Source: Arctopsyche grandis (lineage: Eukaryota; Arthropoda; Insecta; Trichoptera; Hydropsychidae). Taken from it: DNA of 64,000 nt. Shown one piece after another: positions 1-10,567 of the stretch. The notes beneath the pieces were generated by a model that did no database searches, had not been told where the DNA came from, and saw only the letters and a list, made by a program, of their open reading frames with translations. The stretch covers positions 6,448,001-6,512,000 of the forward strand of contig NC_135360.1 of the NCBI RefSeq assembly GCF_051622035.1, given 5' to 3'. Position numbers and translations under genes: made by a program. Each line of letters opens with the position of its first letter. Positions within the stretch are counted from its first letter, which is position 1.

Positions 1-275
1 TGTACACAAAAAAAAATCTAAAAATAATGCATAGATGTCTCTATGATTATTGTTTCTGATTAATTGTTATATAATTAATTGTTATATGTTATATATTCTG
101 ATTGTATATGTATTATTGTATTTCTGATTTCTGATTGTTTATGTATTCTGTATTTCGTTATTCCCGTATTATTGCTGTATTTCGTTATTCCTGTATTTCG
201 TTATTCGTATTCCCGTCGATTTGGAGCGATCTGTAAATGACGAGTCTATATTGATTGTAACAATAAAATAAAATA
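1..275 (+). repeat. 3' part of a tRNA-derived SINE (tail type B)
   Basis: The start resembles 27060-27100 on the other strand (a 'agatgtctctatg' motif). The stretch ends with a 'ttggagcgatctgtaaatgacgag' block followed by an aataaaataaaat tail. The same terminal block closes the SINE at 43078-43495 and, inverted, the one at 26940-27405. The tRNA-like head lies outside the window or is missing. The middle is low-complexity attctgtatt/cgttattc repetition. The call rests on internal comparison only. Confidence 0.5.
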
Positions 276-415
276 TGGACGCGCATGAATGCGTAAATGC
301 GCATGCGTGAATGCAGTATGAATACGTCCATATAATGTACCAAAGAATACTATCCGCACTTGCATGACACCTGCAGGATACGGGTCGTGCTGGATAGGTA
401 TGAACAGACCTCAAA
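275..415. mobile_element. Half copy of a long-TIR foldback MITE
   Basis: This resembles one arm of the palindromic element at 39543-39774: the 'gcgcatgcgtgaatg' core, the 'catataatgtaccaaagaatact' block, and the end 'ggtatgaacagacct'. The other arm is not recognisable here, so the copy is truncated. It is non-coding; the open frame across it comes from the repeat. Confidence 0.55.
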
Positions 416-711
416 AAGTACGTAGCTACGTAAATGATTTCTGATCTAACCAACATTTCAAACACAATATTATTGAACAAATGGACCGGACGTTTTGACT
501 TTTTATTTCAGCCGTTTGGAAGTTTTTTCTTAGACGTCTTTTGTTGAAATTGTAGGACGTAGGAAGGGGTGTTGGCCAGTGGCACGGTCTATGAAAACTC
601 GTTCGAGTTTTTAAGAGTATCGTTTATTATTGCAAAAGTATAATGTATTCGCGGGAAAGTGGGCTAGCTGCCCACTTCAACGTAAAGGCTGGCTGAACTG
701 ACATCTGAGTC

Positions 712-1050
712 TGATGCTTTGGGTTATATACTGGTTGAATGATGTCAATTTGCATTCTGGAGCTCGAGGCTATCCTTTGTCTCCGGGTGACGAAATCATA
801 CCTTTGGAAGTTTTCACGGGTATGGAGGTCAGATTAGTGCCTCAAGGTTGCTCGGTTCAGGATATTGTTCTTTCGATGACTAACCAATACTCAACACTCT
901 TGAAGAAATACATCAGGCAGTCGAAAGATAATAGAACATAAAAGGCCTAATTATATACGGACCGACGCTATACCTGCTATACCGTTATTTCCCCTAATTA
1001 TATTTCGGGTGTGTGTTACAAGATAACCTAAATGCATTTTATAAAGTACG
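712..1050 (+). repeat. Decayed repeat with a short coding-like stretch
   Basis: A 75-codon open frame (714-941) has no recognised domain. The segment from about 903 to 1045 reappears inverted at about 47990-48190, with shared blocks such as 'tacctgctat.ccgttatttcccc' and 'cgggtgtgt.ttacaag'. That makes this a dispersed repeat and not a unique gene. The family is unidentified. The open frame may be a remnant of a transposon protein, but no motif shows this. Confidence 0.4.
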
Positions 1051-1310
1051 ATGTCTTGATTCGTATTTTTTAAGGAATACAATTTCTTAGACTCATTTAT
1101 TTCAGCCGTCTGTGTACGTTACAAACATTTGTAAAAATGGTAGGCACGGCCTCGGTTGCCCTTGAGTAGAGAAGATAATTTCAGGCGAGGTTAGCTCTGC
1201 ATGTTTGTACAGGAGCGCGATGATGCCATCGCACGACTTGTGCATTGTTGTGAAATAGATGATATCACTGATTTTGATTCGGAATAGCACATGTTGTGCT
1301 ATATTCCTAC

Positions 1311-1535
1311 CAGTGGCGGCTCGTCTATATGGGCTGCGGGGCTATAGCCCTCCCAGTATAGTACAAATGCATGTTGTTTTTGCCGTTCATATGGGCTGCA
1401 GGTCTGCAGACCTCCCAGTATAGACATATAAATGCTATTTTTGTCTTCATTTGATCACCAGTATGGTCAACGAGCTACTACAGCCCGATTAATCTCTGCA
1501 GCCCTCCCTCTATAAATTGTCACGAGCCGCCACTG
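1311..1535. mobile_element. hAT-type MITE with 8-bp TSD
   Basis: The 225-bp element has terminal inverted repeats CAGTGGCGGCTCGT / ACGAGCCGCCACTG. It is flanked on both sides by the direct repeat attcctac (1303-1310 and 1536-1543). An 8-bp duplication with CAGTGGC-type ends is the signature of hAT elements. There is no coding capacity. Internally, the phrase 'atgggctgc.gg.ct..agccctcccagtata' occurs twice. Confidence 0.88.
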
Positions 1536-1569
1536 ATTCCTACACTTGTATTTATGGTTCGGTGATTAC

Positions 1570-1902
1570 ATCCCAAATGTGAATCGCTACCAGGATAACC
1601 GCCGCTACGAAAATCGCGCGCGCCGACTCCTGTCGCACAGGAAAATTGCCGTACAGAAAACTGCCCAAATATTGCTCAGAAAATGCTTTTTTTTTTACGA
1701 GATTTTTATTATTAACAACTAGACATATGAACTTCGCATGTTGATACGGACATACAAGTCCGTAACGTCATTTAAGATTTGATCATAATAAAACTCGAAA
1801 AAAAAAAAAAGCATTTACTGAGCAATATTTGGACAGTTTTCTGTACCGAATTCTGTCTGCGATTATCCTGGTAGTGATTCACATTTTGGGATGTAACGCG
1901 TT
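1570..1902. mobile_element. Foldback MITE, TA-flanked, with about 100-bp TIRs
   Basis: The left arm starts 'catcccaaatgtgaatcgctaccagg'. The right arm is its imperfect complement, ending 'cctggtagtgattcacattttgggatg'. Both arms continue inward through 'acagaaaactg.cc' and 'aaatattgctcag'. A TA dinucleotide lies on each side, which suits a Tc1/mariner-class origin. The centre is A/T-rich and non-coding. Confidence 0.7.
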
Positions 1903-2229
1903 TACCCTATTTATAATTAGTCTGAGAGAGACTTTTGACCTTTTTGGCGATTCATAGAAAATAGTCAATGCTAATATTAAATGACCACTGAAATCAGTGA
2001 ACATTTAATAAAAATAGTACTAATAATAAGAATCAATATATCATCACTTTTCCAAAACTATCCGATCTCATGGCACTACGGTGGATATGAAATTGAAAAA
2101 AAAAGTAAGTATGATTTAATTCAAAATTTCGAATTATTGAATTAATTGAAGCTGGATAGTGTGTGTAGTGTGACAGATGCATGTGTTGGTGTGTGTGTGT
2201 GGTTGAGTGTGCAGTGTGCGATTCACTGT

Positions 2230-5200
2230 AAGTTCGCCTAATGCAATTCACCTAATTCGAGTATACCTAAGCGAGTTGGTCGAATATCAACATACCGAAC
2301 GACGACCATACCTAATGTCATACATACCTAACTGCAGTTTACCTAATACAAATTGATCGAATGAAGGTTGTTTTACGTTGACGGATAGATGGCACTTTTG
2401 CATTGATAATTTCAAGATTATTTAAAACAAAATAAAATATTAAGTTGTATTTTAAAATTTATATTTTATTAATAGATGAAGTCGATCACTGTTTTTAAAA
2501 AATGTGCGTGTTTGGCTGTGTATTTTAGTAATAATTCAAACACCATTAAATATCTTTGAAACTGAAACACTGAAACTTTTTACTGTGTAATAAAATTTTA
2601 ATCGTTGCGCTATAATTTTTTTTTTCATTTTCAAATCTGCCGGAAGTAGCATTATTTTTCTTTGAATTATTATATATCCTAGACCGTGTATCGAACTGAA
2701 ATTTTATATCTATAACTTGTATTAACTTGTACGCTCGAACTTACACTATTTTTTGGACTTATTAATTAAATGTCTACTCTTATCGAAAAAATATAGTCCT
2801 TCAATTAATATTACATAAATAATAAATAATCAATAAGTTTTATAAACCGGAAACGAGCCTTTTATTACATACAAATCTCAAAAATGATGCGACTGCTGCT
2901 GCCGATGCTGCTGATTTTTTCGAAACTATTGGATACTCACATTAAACTAATAGTTGATAGTGTCATGCCGACTCGAATTGCAAGTCAAGTGCCGTTTTAT
3001 TAAGTGATAAGCAATACTGTGTTACATTCATTGAAAGCCTACGTTCTATAAATCATATTCATTAAGTAGATAGAAGAAACGGAATTCAGCGAAGAAATGT
3101 CATACGATGAACACTTACCATTTTACATATCGACTAATTCCGATAAGTCATATTTTAAATCCATTGTCATATGAAATAATTATTATATATGGGATAGATG
3201 AAACATATTGTGACTAATCAGAATATATTACAACAGGTAAATACACTTTTACTATACATATGTACTCTGTTAATATTTTTCTTATATAGATATATACTTT
3301 TTACCCGAACACTAGAAAAAGTCAAAGATTTGTGGAAACATTGTGTTTCATTTGATACTTACTCTAGAGAACAGCTGGCATTGTTACCATTAACAATCTT
3401 TGAGTTTTACTGAACAACATTTCAAATCTATTTTCAAACAAGAAATCGAACGGAAATAAACTAGAAAATATATATCACTCTTTATCTTCCGGCGACAATT
3501 CGTCTTAGATTGTAGAAGACAAGAGTCTCCACTTGCTGAAGTTAAAAATTATAAAGAAAAAGTAAATATATATTAATTATTTAAATAATGGGAATAAAAA
3601 GTACACAGTAAAATTTTTTAAATTGAAAGAAATAGAGTCTTTTGAAATTTTTTTAATACACAATAGTTATGACAAATATTAATAAACACGAAAACACAGT
3701 ATTTAATGAATGGTCTGGTATACAAATATTTAAAATATAAAAAAACTCATGGTGTGGTGATTTATTGGCAGTCTTTTCACTACACAATAACCATGAGCGG
3801 TGACACATCACTTGCAAAACTTGATTTTAAGTGGCAGTCATTACATAACAATTCATTCCACAATAACAACAATTCAAAACAACATATCAATTCGGAAATC
3901 AACGAAAACACAGTATTTAATCATTGGTCTCGTATACAAATATTTAAAATATAAAAAAAACTCATGGGGTGGCGATTTATGCAATAGTATTAAAGCTAAT
4001 CAGTCTTTTCACTACACAATAACCATGAAAAGTTATAAACCCCTGATATGATATACATATGTAGTGTTTGTGTCCTTTTGATGTTGTCGATTTTATATGC
4101 TAAAAAATCAATTCACTATATTAAAAAAAAAAAATTATACTTTCTCGAGAATTTTCCACGATTTGTCCGATATATTTTTGTGCTGGCCACCCCAGACTGA
4201 CTGACAGTCGCGCGCCAACGGCTTCGGCATAAACACGTAGTTTTTGTCGCCACCGAAATCACCAGCTCGGCCACTGGTGATGGGTTGTGACGATAGTTGG
4301 AGACCAGCGACCAGCGACCAGCGACCAGCTCCAGTATCGCCAGTATAGCGGTGTGCGCCAGAGGAAGCAGTTGTCTGCAGAGGGTCTGTCTCAGTTGTCG
4401 TCCAGAAGGCAGCTACTCAACAACTCGTAGCCAGCTACGCGTGGCTAACCTCAAAAGGCACGCGTGCTTTCTGCTTTCTTTGTTTACTCCCCCCCTTTCC
4501 TCGGTTGCTCTGCTTGATCTCTGTATAACTTATACAAAATACAGTCGCAATACATAAACAGATTTACGCCCTGTTTTCATTGGTTTACAATTTCCTCCCT
4601 TTTTTCCACATCACGCATCCCACGCACACTACGAAGGAGAAAGGGACAGCAGAGCAGCCGACATCTTAAATTAAAAAATAGCAACTAACATATAGGTACT
4701 TTTATAATATTTCTGATAGATTTTTAACTCATTAAAATATATTTTTAAGATATTTTTTTTTAATTTGTCATAGGACCCAGAATTAATTTTCCCAGGGCCC
4801 AGGATATTGCGATACTGGCCAATCAAAATATGTACACGAATGTTGAATTAATTATACCTCCCACTTTAGATACGGTGGGACTGATTTTTCATTCTATTCA
4901 TATTTTAATTCATACTCTATCATCATTACCTATAAGTAATTATAATCACTGATGATGTTATATTATTATGAATGTGATATCACTCAGGAGATAAATTATT
5001 CACATCAATAAAATCATAATGAAACTGTGTAAATAATACGTTCTTGAACTAGTACAATTATTTATAATGCTGTATTGTTTTAGATGCAGATACCATTAAT
5101 AATACTGCAGATTGTTTATCCTACCAGAACAGTGAAAATGTTGTAAAAGTACTTAAAAGAAGACCAGGAAATCGAATACGGTGGACTAGAGAAATTCATA

Positions 5201-7560
5201 TCTAAATATAAGGGACAACCCGTGTCTGCAAAAAACCCTAACATCTGGATTGCTCAAAATGTCGGATTTTGGTATTCAGATAACTTCTCCATTGAAAAAT
5301 CAAAATATTTTTTGCAATGCATACTCAAGTCTTGTTGATTCTGCACGGCAAAAGTCGTACATTTGTTCTATAGTCAAAATGAAGCCTTTTTTACGAGGCT
5401 CTTTTTTATCATTTAAATGTACTTTTGTTATACTCATAATGAACATTTCAAGAAAATATATAATATGCAACTTTTATTTGTGCTGAAATGTAACATGTCA
5501 AAATTCAATACTTTCATATATACAGTTATATTGTATGCCAAATCACTCCATAAAACTTGAAATAATTCATACCATTAATAATTCATTTAGAATATTGTAC
5601 TTTAGAAAAATGCCAAATTCACTATTTTATTTAATGTAATAATTAAACGCTAGCAAAGCTTTCCCGCAGTTGTTCTCACCAACCACAACCATTAATATGA
5701 AGTACACGTATGATTTAAGTGAAGTTATATTTCGCAATTGCAATCACATTATCTTAGAATAGCACGAAACATTTCATTACTCAATATAATCAATTTCACC
5801 CTACTTATTTTATTTATTAAGTTTTGATAACATGGGAACAATTAAGGTAATGATTTTTTTTTTTAGACATTGGAAAACTATTTCTGAAGAGGAAAGGGTT
5901 GGAATAACTGTGGAAACTACTGAGGACCCGTTGGTCCTACTCATCGAGCCAAGAATATCCTAAATTTGTTGTTAGTAGATTTATGCGACAACTAATGGAA
6001 CAGTATCACATTTGTGTTAGCAAAATTTGATATGGGAGCTGTTTCGTTCACAGCTATCGTCGCAGGGAGGCAATCTGCGTTAGAGAATATGTCAAGATTA
6101 AAAATGCTGAATTCCATAATTTATTGATAAATATTACTTATACTATGCTATTTTTAAATTTTTCGTTCTAGTATATTTAGAACTGAAATTTGGATTTAAT
6201 GTACGTTTAGAATCCTAGCTCCACGCTTGAAACCCAATTATAAATGTGATATTAAATTCTGAACTAAAAAAGGATTTCGAAAAAATATGCGGCTTCAAAT
6301 TTTTAAACTCTTTCCAATGTTAAATTTTATTTATCGCTGTGTGAATGAGCTGATAAGCATTAAATTTTGTGCGAAACAATTAGACATGTCACAAGCTACA
6401 GTTATTGATTGAAATCATTATTTACTTAGGGTCTGTGTGGTGTCACTAATAGAACAACCAAATACCATGATCGGTGGAGAAGAGATGGTCATTGAAATTA
6501 GCAAACGTCTTTTCGTTTATATACGTACCAAATTTTTTGTAAAAAACTTCTATAGCTTCACACAAGAGTATTTTTATTACATGACTTGATACAATAGTCA
6601 ATTTTCTTTAACGTTAGTTGTTTTACATATTGATTATTCATATATTGAAAAGAATATATGTGTTCTGTGTTGTCTGTAATAAGTTGACCATCTGTAATAC
6701 CACTCATGAGTTTTTATTATATGAAAATGTTTATTATAAATTGGTTTATTTCTGTAACTTGATTAATAAATTATTTATTATTTATTGTATTGCTTGTTTC
6801 TTGTCTTGCTATTATTGTTTATATTTCATTGTGTTTTGCAATCTACGTATAAATTACTAACTGATTTATATTTGTTATGTATTCATCATAATTTATATTT
6901 ATTACGTATATTTAAAATTATTTATTATGGAAATTGTATCAATCGTAGAAATTGTACTAGTCTGTCTATTATACATGCGTTTTCTTCTCACCTTCTTTTA
7001 ATATTGATGATTGGAAAGCCAATTTTAATATATGTACAATAAAAAAAATCTGTATATCTTTTTTGATTCCTTTTTATTACTTTGTTTTATCATAAATTTT
7101 ATTGTAAATATGTACAATGTTTGCTATATAATATAGTATAGTATATATAGCAAAAGATAATACAAAGCTACAAAAGCAATTAATTTTTTCAATGTCCTTA
7201 ATTTAGTTCACTCGCCATTAGGTGGGAAATCCTTTTTAAATCTTCTGTCGGGCGCAATATGGTGTATATAGAGTTTAAGGGCTTTTTGCAAAGAAATGTT
7301 ATAACATTTATCTGTCTATGTTACTACGCCATCTATTGATATCGCGTCGAAAAATTACTAAATAATAAAATTTACTACTATTGGTTTGAAACTCGGCTAC
7401 TGCTGGTTTGAAACTCGAAATTAGGTGAATGTGTCATTCGGTATAAAGATATTAGGTGAATTTACCATTAGGTCAATAGATTTTCGGTAAAAGCGTCATT
7501 AGTGGAATTGCATTAGGTGAATTGATTTAGGTGTATTGCATTCGACCAATTTACCTGCTC
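2230..7560. mobile_element. Old unit bounded by ACCTAAT-motif arrays
   Basis: At 2230-2370 the motif (t)acCTAAt(g) recurs about every 15-20 bp (gcctaatg, cacctaattcg, atacctaag, atacctaatg and others). At 7405-7555 the complementary motif attaggtgaat recurs in the same way, so the two arrays face each other. Both lie next to gtgtgtag/gcagtgtg-type low-complexity sequence. This looks like a decayed element of about 5.3 kb with repetitive ends. The interior is A/T-rich with only scraps of open frame (5085-5200, 5866-5955). No transposase motif was recognised, so the class is unknown. Confidence 0.35.
4190..4560 (+). other. GC-rich island with short tandem gaccagc repeats
   Basis: This is an isolated GC- and CpG-rich block in very A/T-rich surroundings. 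It includes four consecutive copies of a 7-mer (gaccagc) at about 4302-4330. An open frame of 86 codons crosses it, but its serine/arginine/leucine content looks compositional. It could be a promoter or non-coding exon, or part of the surrounding old repeat unit. No function is assigned. Confidence 0.25.
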
Positions 7561-7781
7561 CCGCAGTGTGCAGCGTGCAGTGTGTAGTGTCGGTGTGAGG
7601 TGCGTGGCGTGAGGTGCGCGCCTTCGGGGGCTCCCGCGGCCGCAGGTGAGGGGCTCAGCCTTTGCTGGGGTGCGATCTTTGAGGGGCGCGATCCCTGTCC
7701 CCGCCCGATCCGATCCGAGGGGCGCAATCGCCGCCCCTCCCAACTGTCCCTTTGACATTTCAGCTGGGCTACTATTGCTCA

Positions 7782-7784
<3 letters not shown>

Positions 7785-7814
<30 letters not shown>

Positions 7815-7815
7815 C
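7785..7815. repeat. (CA)n microsatellite
   Basis: About fifteen CA units are preceded by a GC-rich stretch (7560-7760). The open frames through this region on both strands are artefacts of the repeat and of the GC bias. Confidence 0.9.
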
Positions 7816-8989
7816 CTTGCACTCATTCATTCATTCGTGCATACGACTGTTTATATGCAATTTTGATTCCGTGGATATTGTGCATTATGACTTTTCCACT
7901 GTTTATCGTGTGCTATATGTATATAGCCCGTCTTATTGTTCGTTTCGATCGATGCAGCTCGTCCTTCGCTCACTGCACAATTGCATTCGGAAATGTGTCA
8001 ACATTGCAATGTTGTTCCGTATCGATTGATGTGCACATTGCTTACGTATATCTGGAAAAAAAATCAACTCGTTTCGCTTTATTTCGGCGCATATTCGACG
8101 TTTTGACGGCCTAAAGTGGATTTTTGACGTTTGTTTGACGTCCATCTTGGTGTTGCCAGGGTGTAAAATTTTATTTCGGTGCTTGTCGGGGTTACCAACG
8201 CTAGTTCTTTAACGCAATTTCGAAAGATATTCTAGGCAGAGAGAACTCTACATAGGGTCGATTAACATTGAAATTTCACCATTTCACCCACATTGAGTTC
8301 ACCAATGATTGATTCTATTTATTATTTCAATTCAGATTTTCAATGAGTTGTGTAAAATAAATGGTTTTAAGTTGACAGCGCTCACACTCACAAAGACACA
8401 CCTTTATAAATAGATAACAGTTTGACGTATAAGTGTTCGCGTGTCACATAGTTTCTGGAGTTTATAATTTATATTTGAAGGTATTGAACTTTCCCATCAT
8501 TTGCTATTAATTTAAAGTTTTAAATGTAGCATACAGGACGTTCTGTATGCCACGGTTTTTGTTCTAGAATAAAATATATTTGTAACAGGACTAGGTACTC
8601 TCAAAATATAATTAAGATGCTCTTATGGCGATAAATATATTCAGAATCCGAACTCCACACCAAATTGCGACAAAAAATATTTTTATTTTTTCTCAGAGCT
8701 CGACTTTTTTTCAGTGAAATTCTTGATACTTTATTGTTATTGTTCACGCATGATATCTTTATTTTTCTCGCAGGGTTAGTAAGGGTTGTAGCGTAATCAA
8801 ATCCTAATTAAATTATTTGGGCCTTATTAGTGTTCTTTGGACTGTCGAGAGAAAAACCAGGCCCAGGTGCAATAAATTGGTCCAACCTAGTAAATCTTGT
8901 GTTTATAAAATATTGTTGCACTCATCGTCTAATCAGAGAGCCCGACTCATTGACCAATCAGGGAGCTCGGCTCACCGACCAATGGCTAC

Positions 8990-9137
8990 GTCCACACTAC
9001 CGATATCTACACCCGATATTTATGAATTTTTCCATAACCAGTTCCTAAATAGCAACTACAGGTTGCAATATGGGAACTGGATATGGAAAATTCGAAAATA
9101 TCGGGTGTAGATATCGGTAGTGTGGACGTAGCCATTG
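8990..9137. mobile_element. Near-perfect hairpin MITE
   Basis: The left arm 'ccaatggctacgtccacac' through 'atatctacacccgatattt' is matched by the complementary right arm ending 'gtgtggacgtagccattg'. The arms are about 65 bp with only a small central loop. The ends resemble TIR-only MITEs of many insects. There is no coding content. Confidence 0.85.
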
Positions 9138-9182
9138 AGCGAGCTCAACTAAACGACCAAACCCCCGCGGCTTACAAACATG

Positions 9183-9210
9183 TATAAAAGCCGCCGGGGT
9201 TGGTCTCAGC
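9183..9210 (+). promoter_or_regulatory. Candidate core promoter (TATA plus Inr-like TCAG)
   Basis: TATAAAAG at 9183-9190 is followed by a GC-rich spacer and TCAGC at 9206-9210, with A at 9208 as possible +1. That is 25 bp downstream of the TATA start, a little short for arthropod promoters. It lies about 1.3 kb upstream of the acceptor of the SOCS exon that carries the start codon, so it could drive a non-coding first exon of that gene. This is inference from motif and position only. Confidence 0.3.
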
Positions 9211-9414
9211 ATTCATTCACCCCTTAGCCCTGAATACTCTTCAACATACATAGTATTAGAAAAAAGTTGTGCGTATTTAAATTAAAATCGATCATAATTA
9301 ACAAAAAAATATTTTTTAATATAATACTTCTGCGAAAACATATACTATTTAATTGAGTTTTTTTCGATTCATTTCTAAGGAATTTAGGTAAAAGAAAATC
9401 CACCTAGTTTTTGC

Positions 9415-9729
9415 GGGTGACCGTCACCGCACCGAATGTTAAAAAGTCGAAAATGTTCGTTTACCATGCATACATATGAAAAACGGTTAGTATACATATC
9501 AGTGGCGTGCGGTAAAACTCTCTCTCCCCCCGTCGTACATCCTCACTTAATTTGATCCAAATTAAACAAGGCTGTATGACAAAAAGAGATAATTTCACCG
9601 CATGTCACTCATACATATTATATTTTCATAGTACTGTTTACCATGAACCCTTTTTTTTTGATCTTTCAACTTTGCTTTCCGATATTTGCTTTTTCGGGCA
9701 TTTCACTTTCGGTCCCGTGAGGTAGACCC
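9415..9729 (-). mobile_element. MITE of the GGGTSWAC-TIR family
   Basis: The imperfect inverted ends are GGGTGACCGTCACCGCACCG on the left and the complement of GGGTCTACCTCACGGGACCG on the right. It is inverted relative to the copy at 60347-60747 and related to 27864-28199 and 41168-41368. All share the blocks 'gtttaccatg.a.cc', 'gatctttc' and 'ccgatattt'. A CAGTGGCGTGCGGT-type element (9500-9610) lies in its middle. Confidence 0.75.
9500..9610. mobile_element. hAT-like MITE nested in the preceding element
   Basis: It starts CAGTGGCGTGCGGT and ends ACCGCATGTCACTC. An 8-bp direct repeat atacatat lies on both sides (9492-9499 and 9611-9618). That octamer is common low-complexity sequence here, so the duplication is weaker evidence than usual. 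Related sequence also sits inside the other family copies (about 60489-60658), so the insertion may predate spread of the host element. Confidence 0.65.
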
Positions 9730-9929
9730 ACTTTTTGCATATAACCAAAATGTAAACGAATTTCAAACTATATTTTCTAAAATCCATATATTTTATCCAA
9801 TATTACGACCGGGCCTTTTCTGAACCCAAGCCCTGAATATTTGCACACCCTGTACCCCCCATCTGTCGTCAGCCCTGAGTATTTCCATAGCGAGCTCTCT
9901 GGTCCTGCCTCCGTTTATGAGTTAAGCTT

Positions 9930-10113
9930 TAGGGCCGGGCCGCACCGTGCAACTTTGTCGGCCGACTTGTTGCGCGACACGAAAAAATGTATGGAAATGT
10001 GTGCGACAACCAAGTTGACGAGTGCGGCATGTCCCATCTACCTGCATGCATTGGTCTGGTCGCCCTCAACCAAGTTGTTCGCGAGTTGCGCGGTGCGGTC
10101 CGGCCCTCACACT
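9930..10113. mobile_element. MITE with GC-rich TIRs
   Basis: The ends are AGGGCCGGGCCGCACCG and CGGTGCGGTCCGGCCCT. Further inward the arms stay partly complementary (gcaactttgtcgg versus ccaagttgttcgcgagttgcg). No clear target duplication was found. It is non-coding. Confidence 0.7.
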
Positions 10114-10567
10114 ACATACACCAATTACTTGCAACGGTCAAGCTTTATTCAAACTGTTAGAATCTTTTTCGTAGAACTTGGTTATGTACAGTTTGGTTTT
10201 TTTTATTAGAACAGTGATGTGCGGTTGTTCTTGTGCGATATTCATGAAAACAACCGTCTCGTTCTCCGACGAAAGGGTCTCTTAGACTGTATTCGATGGG
10301 GGGGGGGGGTGGTGGCCTCATGTTGAGGGCTTTATGGGTCAAATTCCTTGACCTTTAAAGCGGGCTTAGAAATAGATCTCGGTTTAGTAAATTGCTTTAA
10401 GACACGAAACAAGTTCGTAATAATGATGTTTTATGTAAGTCGCCAACGAGTATATGACGATGTTTAACGTGTGATTATTTTATTGATTTCAGCTTCAACT
10501 ATAATCCGGATGATGATATATACATGGAGTAGTTGGGCAGTAGTCGTCCGCCGCATGCGCAAATAGA

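Noticed and set aside
7513..8114. Frames of 105-127 codons on both strands
   Set aside because: They cross a (CA)n microsatellite and a GC-biased block and have no domain. The overlap of frames on both strands argues against coding.
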